64,000 nt of DNA from Vibrio ponticus (GTDB lineage Bacteria; Pseudomonadota; Gammaproteobacteria; Enterobacterales; Vibrionaceae), in contig NZ_AP019657.1 of assembly GCF_009938225.1 (NCBI RefSeq), positions 1,240,001 through 1,304,000 of the forward strand, given 5' to 3'. Below, one piece after another: positions 8,851-18,426 of this stretch (positions within the stretch are counted from its first letter, which is position 1; each line of letters starts with the position of its first letter). Both the position numbers and the translations under genes were made by a program. The notes below the pieces were generated by a model, which did not search any database, was not told where the DNA came from, and was given only the letters and a program-made list of their open reading frames with translations.

Positions 8851-9162
8851 ATGATAGCCAGAGAATGGAAAGCCACTTGCCCAAAACAGTATGCAGAAGG
8901 CTTTATTGCTTATCTTTATGAGACAGGAATTAAGGATACCTCATCAACGGCAGGTTTCGTTGGCGCGCAAATTCTCAATCGAGATTTAGGTGATGAGGTA
9001 GAAATCACTTTACTAAGTTATTGGCAAGATCTTGAATGCATCAAAGCGTTTGCGGGGGAAGATATTGGCGTTGCTAAGTTGTACCCGGAAGATGACAAAT
9101 ACCATCTAAACCCAGATCGACATGTAAATCACTATGAAGTGCGTGAGAATATGTGGTTATAG
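8851..9162 (+). CDS. ABM-domain (antibiotic biosynthesis monooxygenase-like) protein
   Basis: This 103-residue protein has the dimeric alpha/beta ferredoxin-like ABM fold found in small monooxygenases and heme- or quinone-related enzymes; its actual substrate is unknown. Visible features are the opening M-I-A-R-E-W strand, G-F-V-G-A-Q-I near 36-42, an I-T-L-L-S-Y-W strand near 52-58 with the typical following D/E-L-x-x-I-K-A-F-A-G, and V-A-K-L-Y-P near 74-79. AAGGAA precedes the ATG. It may be co-transcribed with the flavoenzyme downstream, but the gap of about 240 bases makes this uncertain. Confidence 0.8.
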   Translation: MIAREWKATCPKQYAEGFIAYLYETGIKDTSSTAGFVGAQILNRDLGDEVEITLLSYWQDLECIKAFAGEDIGVAKLYPEDDKYHLNPDRHVNHYEVRENMWL

Positions 9163-9399
9163 CCGGTTATAGAGTATTGTCTGTATCGAGCATTGCCACA
9201 GCGCTCACAATTCTATTAGCAGAACTATCAGCGACAGTTTTCTGTGTCCCAGTTTTTCCCGCCTTGTTTGATCTTCGTAACAGTATGCTACACAGTTTAT
9301 CTAGGTGATGGTGATAGATGCATTTCTCGATTTCGCTAAATGCGTTACTGGCTAGGAGCGTTATATCAGACATTGCTACAGGATAGACAAGGATGGGTT

Positions 9400-10680
9400 A
9401 TGGCGGAAAAGACAGTTGCGATTGTAGGCGCTGGTATTATTGGGATAACGTCGGCGTATTTGCTGAGAAGAGCAGGTTATCGGATTATATTAATTGATGC
9501 TGAAGATGGTCCCGCATTAAAGAGTAGTTACGCCAATGGCTGCCAACTGAGTTATTCCTATATTGATGCGATGTCCTCACCAAGTTTGATTAAGAAAGTA
9601 CCAAAGATACTCTTGGGAAAAGATCCGGCGTTTCGTATCAAGCTCTCACCTGACTTAAGCTTCATCTCTTGGGGTAGTAAATTCTTGTTAAATGGACAGG
9701 CACAACAAGAGCAGTTGAATACGCGCGCTCTGTTGCGATTGGCACTTCATTCTAAACAGGTGCTTGATACACTTTTGTCTCAGTCCGATTTTTCATTTGA
9801 TCACCGCGTTTCTGGCAAGCTGCTTATCTACACCAATCAAGCTGACTTAGACAAAGCCATTACAAGAGTAGAGCAAAAACAGCAATGGGGTTGCAAACAA
9901 GAGCTTCTTAATCAGCAACAATGTATCGAGTTAGAACCGTCGCTACGGCATCTATCTAAACCTATTATTGGCGGAATTTATTCAGCCATTGATGCCGTTG
10001 GTGATCCATTTCAGTTTTCTCATCAGTTACTCAAGCGTATGGAAAGCGACCAAGGCTTTACTGCACAGTTCAATTGTCGGGTGACTCGAATCATCAAACA
10101 TCAACATTCAATTACTTCGCTTGAAACCACTCAAGGAAAAATAGAGGCTGATGCTTATGTTTGGGCGACCGGATCAGAGAGTCTAAATCTTCTAAAGCAG
10201 GTTGGGATTAAACTGCCCATTTATCCAATCAAAGGTTATAGCATTACTGTGCCAGCTACTGAGTATGCGCCAGGAGTTTGTGTAACTGATGTGGATAATA
10301 AAGTGGTGGTCAGTCGCGTCGGTGACAAACTTCGGATTGCAGGTTGTGCGGATATTGTTGGTCACAGTCGAGATAAAGACCAAACTCGGATAGAACACCT
10401 ATTAAGTGTTGCACAGCAAAATTTTCCTAAAGCGGGACGTTATAGCGAGATCCTGCATACTTGGGCTGGCATGCGTCCGGTCACGCCAAGCAGTGTGCCG
10501 ATAATTGGCAAAGCGGGCGCCGAAAACTTGTTTGTTAACATCGGGCATGGCATGTTGGGTTGGACATTGGCATTGGGTTCAGCGTCGCTATTAACCTCAC
10601 AGATTGAACAGCAACAACCTCCGTTCGATAATCACGGGATGAGACCAACTGACCACGGAATTGGTAAATTTTACGAATAA
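9400..10680 (+). CDS. DadA-like FAD-dependent amino acid dehydrogenase/oxidase
   Basis: This is a flavoprotein of the DAO superfamily, most like the small subunit of D-amino acid dehydrogenase, which would deaminate D-amino acids to keto acids. The 426-residue product has the FAD dinucleotide motif V-G-A-G-I-I-G at residues 9-15, an E/D at the end of the second strand (I-L-I-D-A-E-D), and the C-terminal FAD-binding G-M-R-P-V-T-P-S followed by N-x-G-H-G-M-L-G-W-T. The ATG at 9400 is chosen because AAGGA lies six bases before it and the Rossmann motif then starts at once; the upstream ATG at 9340 adds 20 unrelated residues. Substrate and partner are unproven. It is the last gene of the accessory block. 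Confidence 0.82.
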   Translation: MAEKTVAIVGAGIIGITSAYLLRRAGYRIILIDAEDGPALKSSYANGCQLSYSYIDAMSSPSLIKKVPKILLGKDPAFRIKLSPDLSFISWGSKFLLNGQAQQEQLNTRALLRLALHSKQVLDTLLSQSDFSFDHRVSGKLLIYTNQADLDKAITRVEQKQQWGCKQELLNQQQCIELEPSLRHLSKPIIGGIYSAIDAVGDPFQFSHQLLKRMESDQGFTAQFNCRVTRIIKHQHSITSLETTQGKIEADAYVWATGSESLNLLKQVGIKLPIYPIKGYSITVPATEYAPGVCVTDVDNKVVVSRVGDKLRIAGCADIVGHSRDKDQTRIEHLLSVAQQNFPKAGRYSEILHTWAGMRPVTPSSVPIIGKAGAENLFVNIGHGMLGWTLALGSASLLTSQIEQQQPPFDNHGMRPTDHGIGKFYE

Positions 10681-10696
10681 CTGTATAAATATACAG
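10681..10696. promoter_or_regulatory. LexA (SOS) box, copy 2
   Basis: CTGTATAAATATACAG is identical to the box at 6523-6538 and begins immediately after the stop codon of the DadA-like gene. The next confident gene (DUF2835, 10917) is 220 bases downstream. Together the two boxes bound the accessory block. Confidence 0.65.
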
Positions 10697-10916
10697 TTAT
10701 TTTGCGGTGACAGGAAAATCGATACTTTGAGCCAGTGAAGCGGTTGTTTTGTCGCCGATTTTTACTCTGTATCACTCGTTTTATCGGTTTTCTTGGCTAT
10801 TGATAGAGGTTTGTAGTTCTCTCTAATAGGTCGTTAGTGCAACTTGGTTGGTTTGCGGTATAGAATAGTTTCGCGACCAATATATTTGTGATTATTAGGA
10901 CTTAACTCAATCGCTC

Positions 10917-11135
10917 ATGAATCAATACTACTTTTCCCTCAATATTCCTTATCAAACCTTTCTTGTTCACTACAATGGCGCCGCGAGTAGTGTCATGGTG
11001 ACGACCGATAATGGCTTGCGTATTCAACTGCCCGCGACGCGCTTTCGTCCGTTCTTAAGCCAAATTGGTTTAAAAGGACGATTTAGGTTAACAACTGACC
11101 AGAATAACAAGTTTCTAAAGTTAGAAGTTCTGTGA
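10917..11135 (+). CDS. DUF2835 family small protein
   Basis: A 72-residue conserved hypothetical protein of the DUF2835 type, common in vibrios and relatives. It is predicted soluble and beta-rich, starting M-N-Q-Y-Y-F-S-L and containing G-L-K-G-R-F-R-L near 50-57. Function is unknown. It lies directly before the NAD-glutamate dehydrogenase gene, as in other vibrios from memory. The ribosome binding site is weak. Confidence 0.8.
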   Translation: MNQYYFSLNIPYQTFLVHYNGAASSVMVTTDNGLRIQLPATRFRPFLSQIGLKGRFRLTTDQNNKFLKLEVL

Positions 11136-11339
11136 GTGTTGTAATTTGCAGGACTTTAAATAGAACCTTAATCACATTATCAAACATTTCGTCTCAAGCT
11201 TTATAAAAAGAGTTAACCGCCAAGTAACATAATCGATACAATGGTACGGCATTACCAAGATTAAGCACTATGCTTACAACAACCTATAGTGCTTAGACGA
11301 CATCCCAACAATTTAGAATTCTAATAGTGGAGTGTGATT

Positions 11340-14300
11340 ATGACCGTGCGTGAACCTCTAATGCCGGTTCTTCTTGAAAAGGTATACCAGCTGATTCAAG
11401 ACAAACTCGAACTTGCTCAACAACCTTTAGTTAACCAACTTGCTCAACATCTATTTAGCAACATTGCTCAAGATGATTTATTGGAGCGTAACGAATCCGA
11501 CTTATATGGTGCCGTGGTCAGTTTATGGCATCATCTCAACGACAAAAAACCGCAAGACATTTCTGTCCGAGTCTTTAATCCAACGGTCAGTAAACAGGGT
11601 TGGCAATCGACCCATACTATCGTTGAGATTGTTGTGCCAGACAGTCCTTTCCTTGTCGACTCGATTAAGATGGCATTAACACGCCTAGATCTCGCTTCCC
11701 ATTTGATGCTACATGGTCCTACACAAATAAAACGCGATAAAAAAGACCAGATTGTGAGTATCGAACAAAGGGAAGGTGACTTACTTTCTATTTTCCATAT
11801 TGAGGTAGATAGTTTAAGTGACAAGCAAGCGATGGCGTCACTGAAAGAAGAGTTGCTTGATATTCTATCTGATACTCAACTTGTGGTGACCGACTGGAGA
11901 CAGATGGTTGATAGACTGCAGTTTGTCACAGATCAGGTCGAGAAGTTACAAGGTAAAGTGGAGATCGAACGTGATCATTATGATGAAACAATCCAGTTTT
12001 TACGTTGGTTGGGCGATCATAACTTTACCTTTATGGGTTATAAAGAATATGACCTGATCAACGATAACGGCGAGATGGAGCTAAAGCCGACTGAAGAGAA
12101 AGGCTTAGGTCTGTTCTCCTGTGAAAAGCGCGTGCGCAGCGTAAAGCTTTCTGAATTCCCCGATTCGGCGCGTTTAGAAGCGGAAAAGCCGTTTTTACTG
12201 ATTGTGACGAAAGGTAATACGCCTTCACGAATTCATAGACCCGCCTATACCGATTACATCGGGATTAAGAAGTTTGATAAAAATGGCAAAGTTGTCGGCG
12301 AGCATCGCTTTACCGGGCTTTATACCTCTGCGGTATATAACCAAAGCGTCGCGGGTATTCCTCTGATCCGTGAAAAAGTTCAGCGTATCCTAAAGGCGAG
12401 CAGTTACAGAGAAGGCTCATACTCCTACAAAGCACTGCATAATATATTAGAGAACTATCCGCGTGATGAACTGCTGCAAGCAAGAGAAGAAGAATTGCTT
12501 GAAGTGGGTATGGGCGTGGTGCAGATGCAAGACCGTGATATGTTGCGTTTGTTTGTTCGCAAAGACCCATTTGGTCGCTTCTTTAGTTGTATGGTGTATG
12601 TCACTAAAGATCGTTATAACACCGAGCTACGTCGTCAAACGCAACGGATCTTTAAACAGTATTTTGGTTGCGATCAAGAAGTGGAATTTACCACTTACTT
12701 CTCTGAGAGCCCACTTGCCAGAACTCACTATATCGTACGTGTCGATAACAATAATATGGATGTTGATGTGAAGACCATTGAGCGCAACCTTGTCGAAGCC
12801 TCGTCAAGTTGGGATGATCGTCTATCGGATGCGATCGTTGCCAACTTCGGTGAAAGCAAAGGTCTGCCACTATCGAAAGAGTACATGCGCTCTTTCCCTC
12901 GTTCATATAAAGAGGATGTATTGCCTGCCTCTGCTGTGGCAGATATTGAGCGTTTAGAATCTCTCAATGATGATAATAAGCTGGGTATGCTGTTTTACCG
13001 CCCGCAAGAGCTTGCTAGCGATTCAAAAGCGGTGCGCTTTAAACTCTATCATCGTGATGAACCAATCCATCTTTCTGATGTGATGCCAATGCTGGAAAAC
13101 TTGGGTTTGCGAGTCATTGGTGAATCGCCATATGAGATCCACAAAGCCAATGGTCAGGTGTATTGGATCTTAGATTTCTCAATGCTGCATAAGAGTGACA
13201 ATAGCGTTGATTTAAGAGAAGCACGCGATCGTTTCCAACAAGCATTTGCGGCGATTTGGCAAGGCGAGTTAGAGAGCGATGGCTTTAACCGTTTGGTGCT
13301 TGGTGCATCTTTAACCGGACGAGAGATTTCGATTCTTCGCGCTTATGCTCGCTATATGCGCCAAGTTGGCTTCCCATTTAGTCAACAATATATTGAAGAT
13401 ACGCTCAATCATCATCCAGAGTTAGCCGGGGATCTTGTTCAATTATTTAAGAAGCGTTTTGATCCAAAATCGAAAGGTGGCGAGAAAGGACAGACAACGC
13501 TAATCAATAAGATCACCGCGCAATTAGAGCAAGTAGAAAGTCTTGATGACGACCGTATTATTCGTCGTTATATGGAGATGATTACCGCGACACTGCGCAC
13601 GAACTACTATCAATTGGATCAAGATAAGCAGCCTAAACCTTGGCTTGCGCTCAAACTGAAACCAAGTGATATTCCAGAAATTCCCCAGCCGGTGCCGGCT
13701 TTTGAAATCTTCGTTTACGCGCCAGATATTGAAGGTGTGCATTTACGTGGTGGTAAGGTAGCACGTGGCGGCTTACGCTGGTCAGATCGCCAAGAAGATT
13801 TCCGCACAGAAATACTCGGTCTGGTAAAAGCGCAACAAGTGAAAAATACTGTGATTGTTCCCGTTGGGGCAAAAGGCGGATTTGTTTGCAAACGTCAGGC
13901 TACGCTCAATTCGCGAGATGAAATTTTTGCTGAAGGGCAACGCTGTTATAAGCGTTTTATCCGCGCATTATTGGATGTTTCAGATAACATTATTGATGGC
14001 GAAGTGGTGCCACCGAAAAATGTGATTCGTCATGATGAAGATGACCCATATTTGGTTGTTGCTGCGGATAAAGGCACGGCGACATTCTCTGATTTGGCAA
14101 ACTCGGTTTCAGAGGAGTATAACTTCTGGCTAGGGGATGCGTTTGCTTCTGGTGGCTCGAATGGTTATGACCACAAAGCGATGGGTATTACCGCTAAAGG
14201 CGGCTGGGAATCAGTTAAACGTCATTTCCGTGAAATGGGCATCGACTGTCAAACAACAGATTTTACCGCAGTGGGTATTGGTGATATGGCGGGCGACGTG

Positions 14301-16181
14301 TTTGGTAATGGTATGTTACTGTCTAAGCATACTTGTCTTGTTGCGGCGTTTAACCACCTACATATCTTTATTGATCCAAATCCAGACTCCGCAAGCAGTT
14401 GGCAAGAACGAGAGCGTCTGTTTAATCTGCCGCGTTCAAGTTGGGAAGATTATAATGCTGACCTGATTTCTAAAGGCGGTGGCGTGTTCTCTCGCCGGGC
14501 GAAGTCAATAACGCTAACGCCGGAAATACAGAAGTTACTCGGAACGAAGAAGAGCTCTCTTGCGCCAAACGATCTGATTAAAATGATCTTATCGATGCAA
14601 GTTGATCTGCTTTGGAACGGCGGGATCGGTACTTACGTTAAAGCATCAAGCGAAACCCATATGGACGTAGGCGATCGAGCTAACGACGTATTGCGAATTA
14701 ATGGTAAAGATCTCAACGCTAAAGTTGTCGGTGAAGGCGGTAACCTTGGGATGACTCAGTTGGGACGTATCGAATATGCTTTAGCTGGTGGTCGAGTCAA
14801 TACCGACTTTGTAGATAATGTTGGTGGGGTAGATTGTTCGGATAACGAAGTTAATATCAAGATCTTCCTTAATAGCCTGGTCGCCAATGGCGATCTAACC
14901 GTTAAGCAACGCAACGTTATTCTTGAATCGATGGAAGATGAAGTTGGTGAGATTGTACTGGATGACGCGTATTGCCAATCTGAATCAATTTCTGTGACTG
15001 ACTATCAAGGTGTTTCTTTAGTTAAAGAACAAATCCGCTTTATTCATGCGATGGAAAAAGCAGGGCATCTTGATCGTGCACTGGAATATATTCCAGATGA
15101 TGAAACTTTGCTTGAGCGTGAAAAACAAGGACTTGGTTTAACTCGTCCTGAGCTCGCTGTGCTGGTGGCGTATGGCAAAATGGTGTTGAAAGAAGAGTTG
15201 GTTCATGAGGATATTGCCAATGATGAGTTTCATGCCAAATTACTGCCTCAATACTTCCCATCTGAGTTACGCCGTAACTATTTGTCGCAAATGGAAAACC
15301 ATCCACTACGTCGAGAAATCATAGCCACAGCCCTAGCTAATCAAATGGTTAATGAAATGGGTTGTAACTTCGTTACTCGTTTGCAAGAAGAGACGGGCGC
15401 GTCAGTGGTTGATATTGCAAATGCTTATGTGGCGTCACGTGAGATCTTTGGCTTAGGCAATGTACTTGAACAAATTCGTGCGCTAGATAATACGGCAACA
15501 ACGACGGTTCAATATGACATGATGTTTGCGGTAAGACGAACATTACGTCGAGTGAGTCGCTGGATTCTGCGCAATCGTAAGGGACGCCAATCAGTAACGG
15601 CATTGATAGATCTATATCGCGCAGATGTAGATAAAGTGAGACAGGATCTTGATACATTATTGGTTCCTCTGGAAGTAGAAGATCATAATCAAGAAGCGCA
15701 AGCTTGGGTTGATCAGGGTATGACAGCTGATTTGGCGAATTATGTCGCACGTTTGTCTAGCCTTTATTCGGTACTGGATGTATCCACAGTGTCTACTGAA
15801 AAAGGCATTGCCGTTGAGAAAGTAGCTCAACTTTACTTCAACTTGGGTGACAGACTGTCTATCCACTGGTTCTTAAACCAAATTAACAATCAAGCGGTGG
15901 ATAACCATTGGCAAGCGCTTGCGAGAGCCGCGTTTAGAGAAGATCTCGATTGGCAACAACGATTGCTTACCGCACAAGTGTTAAGTTGTGGATGCCAGTC
16001 AGCGGATTTGGATGTGATTCAGTCACTTGATGATTGGATTGCCAATAATCAGCTATCGCTAAATCGTTGGGAAAGCATCTTAAATGAGTTCAAAGTGGGA
16101 TCTGTGCATGAATTTGCAAAATTCTCCGTCGCTTTACGCGAATTGATGCTTTTAAATTTGAATTGTTCTGCAAATGAGTAA
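11340..16181 (+). CDS. gdhB: NAD-specific glutamate dehydrogenase, large (about 180 kDa) type
   Basis: This is a catabolic NAD-dependent glutamate dehydrogenase of the L_180 class (glutamate + NAD to 2-oxoglutarate + ammonium + NADH). The 1613-residue product has long N-terminal regulatory ACT-like domains (to about 700), the catalytic core with K-G-G-F near 845 (substrate lysine region), the NAD-binding segment G-D-M-A-G-D-V-F-G-N-G near 980, and N-G-G-I-G-T-Y-V followed by G-E-G-G-N-L-G near 1100-1140. The C-terminal helical domain is complete. The ATG at 11340 is preferred over GTG at 11334 because GGAG (11329-11332) is better spaced. It is monocistronic with a terminator. Confidence 0.95.
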   Translation: MTVREPLMPVLLEKVYQLIQDKLELAQQPLVNQLAQHLFSNIAQDDLLERNESDLYGAVVSLWHHLNDKKPQDISVRVFNPTVSKQGWQSTHTIVEIVVPDSPFLVDSIKMALTRLDLASHLMLHGPTQIKRDKKDQIVSIEQREGDLLSIFHIEVDSLSDKQAMASLKEELLDILSDTQLVVTDWRQMVDRLQFVTDQVEKLQGKVEIERDHYDETIQFLRWLGDHNFTFMGYKEYDLINDNGEMELKPTEEKGLGLFSCEKRVRSVKLSEFPDSARLEAEKPFLLIVTKGNTPSRIHRPAYTDYIGIKKFDKNGKVVGEHRFTGLYTSAVYNQSVAGIPLIREKVQRILKASSYREGSYSYKALHNILENYPRDELLQAREEELLEVGMGVVQMQDRDMLRLFVRKDPFGRFFSCMVYVTKDRYNTELRRQTQRIFKQYFGCDQEVEFTTYFSESPLARTHYIVRVDNNNMDVDVKTIERNLVEASSSWDDRLSDAIVANFGESKGLPLSKEYMRSFPRSYKEDVLPASAVADIERLESLNDDNKLGMLFYRPQELASDSKAVRFKLYHRDEPIHLSDVMPMLENLGLRVIGESPYEIHKANGQVYWILDFSMLHKSDNSVDLREARDRFQQAFAAIWQGELESDGFNRLVLGASLTGREISILRAYARYMRQVGFPFSQQYIEDTLNHHPELAGDLVQLFKKRFDPKSKGGEKGQTTLINKITAQLEQVESLDDDRIIRRYMEMITATLRTNYYQLDQDKQPKPWLALKLKPSDIPEIPQPVPAFEIFVYAPDIEGVHLRGGKVARGGLRWSDRQEDFRTEILGLVKAQQVKNTVIVPVGAKGGFVCKRQATLNSRDEIFAEGQRCYKRFIRALLDVSDNIIDGEVVPPKNVIRHDEDDPYLVVAADKGTATFSDLANSVSEEYNFWLGDAFASGGSNGYDHKAMGITAKGGWESVKRHFREMGIDCQTTDFTAVGIGDMAGDVFGNGMLLSKHTCLVAAFNHLHIFIDPNPDSASSWQERERLFNLPRSSWEDYNADLISKGGGVFSRRAKSITLTPEIQKLLGTKKSSLAPNDLIKMILSMQVDLLWNGGIGTYVKASSETHMDVGDRANDVLRINGKDLNAKVVGEGGNLGMTQLGRIEYALAGGRVNTDFVDNVGGVDCSDNEVNIKIFLNSLVANGDLTVKQRNVILESMEDEVGEIVLDDAYCQSESISVTDYQGVSLVKEQIRFIHAMEKAGHLDRALEYIPDDETLLEREKQGLGLTRPELAVLVAYGKMVLKEELVHEDIANDEFHAKLLPQYFPSELRRNYLSQMENHPLRREIIATALANQMVNEMGCNFVTRLQEETGASVVDIANAYVASREIFGLGNVLEQIRALDNTATTTVQYDMMFAVRRTLRRVSRWILRNRKGRQSVTALIDLYRADVDKVRQDLDTLLVPLEVEDHNQEAQAWVDQGMTADLANYVARLSSLYSVLDVSTVSTEKGIAVEKVAQLYFNLGDRLSIHWFLNQINNQAVDNHWQALARAAFREDLDWQQRLLTAQVLSCGCQSADLDVIQSLDDWIANNQLSLNRWESILNEFKVGSVHEFAKFSVALRELMLLNLNCSANE

Positions 16182-16189
16182 ATAATAAC

Positions 16190-16213
16190 GCCCCGTTTAT
16201 ACGGGGCTTTTTT
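16190..16213 (+). terminator. Terminator after gdhB
   Basis: A 7-bp stem (gccccgt/acggggc) with a 4-base loop is followed by six T. It lies just before the pyrD ribosome binding site, so pyrD needs its own promoter or read-through. Confidence 0.88.
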
Positions 16214-16227
16214 CTATCGGAGGCAGA

Positions 16228-17238
16228 ATGCTTTACCGTCTAGCCAGGACTGGCTTTTTTCAACTTGATGCCGAAAAGGCACATGATTTAGCAATTCAAA
16301 ACTTCAAGCGCTTTACCGGCACTCCTATTGATCTTTTCTACCGTCAACAACTTCCTCATCGTCCAGTTGAATGTATGGGTATTACATTCCGTAACCCAGT
16401 TGGTCTTGCGGCTGGCTTGGATAAAAACGGTGAGTGTATTGAAGCGTTTGACGCAATGGGATTCGGTTTCGTCGAAGTAGGTACAGTAACGCCACGCCCA
16501 CAATCTGGAAATGATAAGCCACGTCTTTTCCGTTTGATCGAAGCAGAGGGCATTATCAACCGTATGGGTTTCAATAACCTAGGTGTTGATAATCTGATTG
16601 ATAATATTAAGAAAGCAAAATACGACTGCGTTCTCGGTATCAATATTGGTAAGAACAAAGATACGCCAATCGAAAAGGGTACCGAAGATTACTTGATCTG
16701 TATGGAGAAAGTATATGAGTACGCAGGTTACATCGCGGTAAACATTTCTTCGCCAAATACGCCGGGACTTCGCACGCTGCAATATGGTGAAGCGTTGGAT
16801 GAACTGCTTGGCGCATTGAAAGAAAAGCAAGCAGAGCTACATGAAAAGCATGGTAAGTATGTACCGGTTGCACTGAAAATTGCCCCGGATCTTACTGATG
16901 ATGAAATCAGCCAGATTTGCCAATCATTGATTAAGTTTAATATCGATGGTGTCATTGCAACCAACACAACTCTAGACCGTACGGTAGTGGAGGGCATGAA
17001 GCACTCGACAGAAGCTGGTGGTCTAAGTGGTCGCCCAGTTCAGTCACGTAGTACTGAAGTGGTTCGTCTTCTGCATAAAGAGCTCGGCGAGCAACTGCCA
17101 ATTATTGGTGTTGGTGGTATTGACTCATTTGTTGCAGCAAAAGAGAAAATGATGGCAGGTGCGAAACTTGTTCAAGTTTACACAGGCTTCATCTACCACG
17201 GTCCTGGCTTAGTGAAAGAGATCGTGAAGAACATTTAG
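16228..17238 (+). CDS. pyrD: Dihydroorotate dehydrogenase, class 2 (quinone)
   Basis: This membrane-associated flavoenzyme oxidises dihydroorotate to orotate in pyrimidine synthesis and passes electrons to quinone. The 336-residue product is the same length as the E. coli enzyme. It has the amphipathic N-terminal helices for membrane contact, the FMN-binding [10 protein letters not shown] near 60-70, the catalytic Ser175 in N-I-S-S-P-N-T-P-G, and G-G-I near the C-terminus for phosphate binding. GGAGG at 16219-16223 supports the start. Confidence 0.98.
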   Translation: MLYRLARTGFFQLDAEKAHDLAIQNFKRFTGTPIDLFYRQQLPHRPVECMGITFRNPVGLAAGLDKNGECIEAFDAMGFGFVEVGTVTPRPQSGNDKPRLFRLIEAEGIINRMGFNNLGVDNLIDNIKKAKYDCVLGINIGKNKDTPIEKGTEDYLICMEKVYEYAGYIAVNISSPNTPGLRTLQYGEALDELLGALKEKQAELHEKHGKYVPVALKIAPDLTDDEISQICQSLIKFNIDGVIATNTTLDRTVVEGMKHSTEAGGLSGRPVQSRSTEVVRLLHKELGEQLPIIGVGGIDSFVAAKEKMMAGAKLVQVYTGFIYHGPGLVKEIVKNI

Positions 17239-17256
17239 TTATCCGTTACTGGTAGT

Positions 17257-17269
17257 GTGACGCCGTCAC
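17257..17269. other. matS site (MatP binding), exact consensus
   Basis: GTGACGCCGTCAC fits GTGACRNYGTCAC exactly. It lies just downstream of pyrD in non-coding sequence. The matP gene is 10 kb away in this window. Confidence 0.85.
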
Positions 17270-17301
17270 AAAGTAAGTAATGGAAAACTAATATGATTTT
17301 G

Positions 17302-17336
17302 AAGAGGAAATGAGAATTCATTTCCTCTTTTTTTTT
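17302..17336 (+). terminator. Terminator after pyrD
   Basis: A 12-bp perfect stem (aagaggaaatga/tcatttcctctt) is followed by a long T run. Confidence 0.92.
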
Positions 17337-17422
17337 GCATCTCAGTGCATAAACTTTCGCATACAGAGGGGAAGGTAATTTAAGCGGTATACCTCTATTC
17401 ACTATAACTTGAGATTGGATCG

Positions 17423-17968
17423 ATGCTTAAACCCAGCGACAAATGGACTTGGTACTATGACGATGCTAGCCAGCATTTGATGCTGGATCTGGGCAACGAT
17501 ATGGTTTTCAAGACTAATCTATGCCGAAAGTTGATCGTTGAATGCGCTATTGGAGTGAATGAATTCACTGTGGATGACGCATCCGCTTTTCAAACTTATA
17601 AAGAACAGATTTCCCACCTTGGATTAAGTGAGCCACGCCAAGCTGAATTAGCTTTGTATTGTGTGGCTGCAAAACGTTTTCACAAGCCTGTTCAGCCAAA
17701 GAGTTGGTTCTTTGATTGCCTATCTGATGGATCGATACTACCGGAAGAAGGTGACTTCGTTCGTTTAGAAAACGGTCACGGAGCAGGGGTGTTTATCGTC
17801 CTCGAAGTTGGTGATAGTGCCAGCTTGTGTGCGTCAATTAATTTGGACGAGTTCAATCTAAATGGCAATAAATCCCTGCTGTTTGGTCAAGCCATTAAGG
17901 TGATGCATGACCGTATGCAAATCACCAACCACAGTTTCCTTACTCAGCCTATGCGATTAGTAGGCTAA
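17423..17968 (+). CDS. zapC: Cell division protein ZapC
   Basis: ZapC binds FtsZ and stabilises Z-ring bundles at midcell. The 181-residue product aligns over its full length with E. coli ZapC (180): it opens K-P-S-D-K-W-T-W-Y-Y-D, continues M-L-D-L-G-N-D-M-V-F, has P-K-S-W-F-F near 92-97, and ends with I-K-V-M-H-D-R-M. It is soluble and cytoplasmic. The location after pyrD is conserved with enterics. A terminator follows. Confidence 0.93.
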   Translation: MLKPSDKWTWYYDDASQHLMLDLGNDMVFKTNLCRKLIVECAIGVNEFTVDDASAFQTYKEQISHLGLSEPRQAELALYCVAAKRFHKPVQPKSWFFDCLSDGSILPEEGDFVRLENGHGAGVFIVLEVGDSASLCASINLDEFNLNGNKSLLFGQAIKVMHDRMQITNHSFLTQPMRLVG

Positions 17969-18002
17969 TTTTATCGTTTCGTTCCTTTAATATTCATTTC
18001 CT

Positions 18003-18028
18003 GCCGGCTTTATAGCCGGCTTTTTTTT
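18003..18028 (+). terminator. Terminator after zapC
   Basis: A 7-bp stem (gccggct/agccggc) with loop ttat is followed by eight T. Confidence 0.92.
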
Positions 18029-18426
18029 GTCCGCGATAAAGTAAGCGCGTGCAAAAATTGACCGCAACAGTGTGATTTCTCCTACAAAAAAATATCTGAT
18101 TAGCTGATTTTTGTGCAGAAAATTTCCGGGTAAAAACCATTAGTGGCAACTTTATTCCTCTATTAGCGCTAAAGTGTAGCTAAATTACAGCTCTAAATGT
18201 GCGCTGGTATAGACCAGATTTAGCGGGAATAAGTATTCACTATCGCTCCTAGCTTGATAAATAGGCGATTGTTTGAAACAGTGACTTTTGTAATAAAACC
18301 AAATCGACGATTGATGAATTGCTAAGCGAACGGCGGTAAGTTGGTGAGAAAAGTGAGATTCAATTAACGAAAATGCCCTTTGGTCGGGTATAATGCGGGG
18401 TCATTAATTACGAACATTAGAAGACT
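18029..18426. other. Upstream region of rlmKL
   Basis: About 400 bases without a gene. A TATAAT -10 box at 18389-18394, 33 bases before the rlmKL start, is the best promoter candidate; the -35 region is weak. Nothing else was recognised. Confidence 0.45.

Noticed and set aside
9167..9373. A 68-codon minus-strand frame before the DadA-like gene
   Set aside because: No ribosome site and no recognisable domain; it overlaps the upstream region of a well-supported gene.
12310..15866. Many open frames antisense to or overlapping the glutamate dehydrogenase gene
   Set aside because: They are shadows of a long, clearly coding gene and lack start signals.
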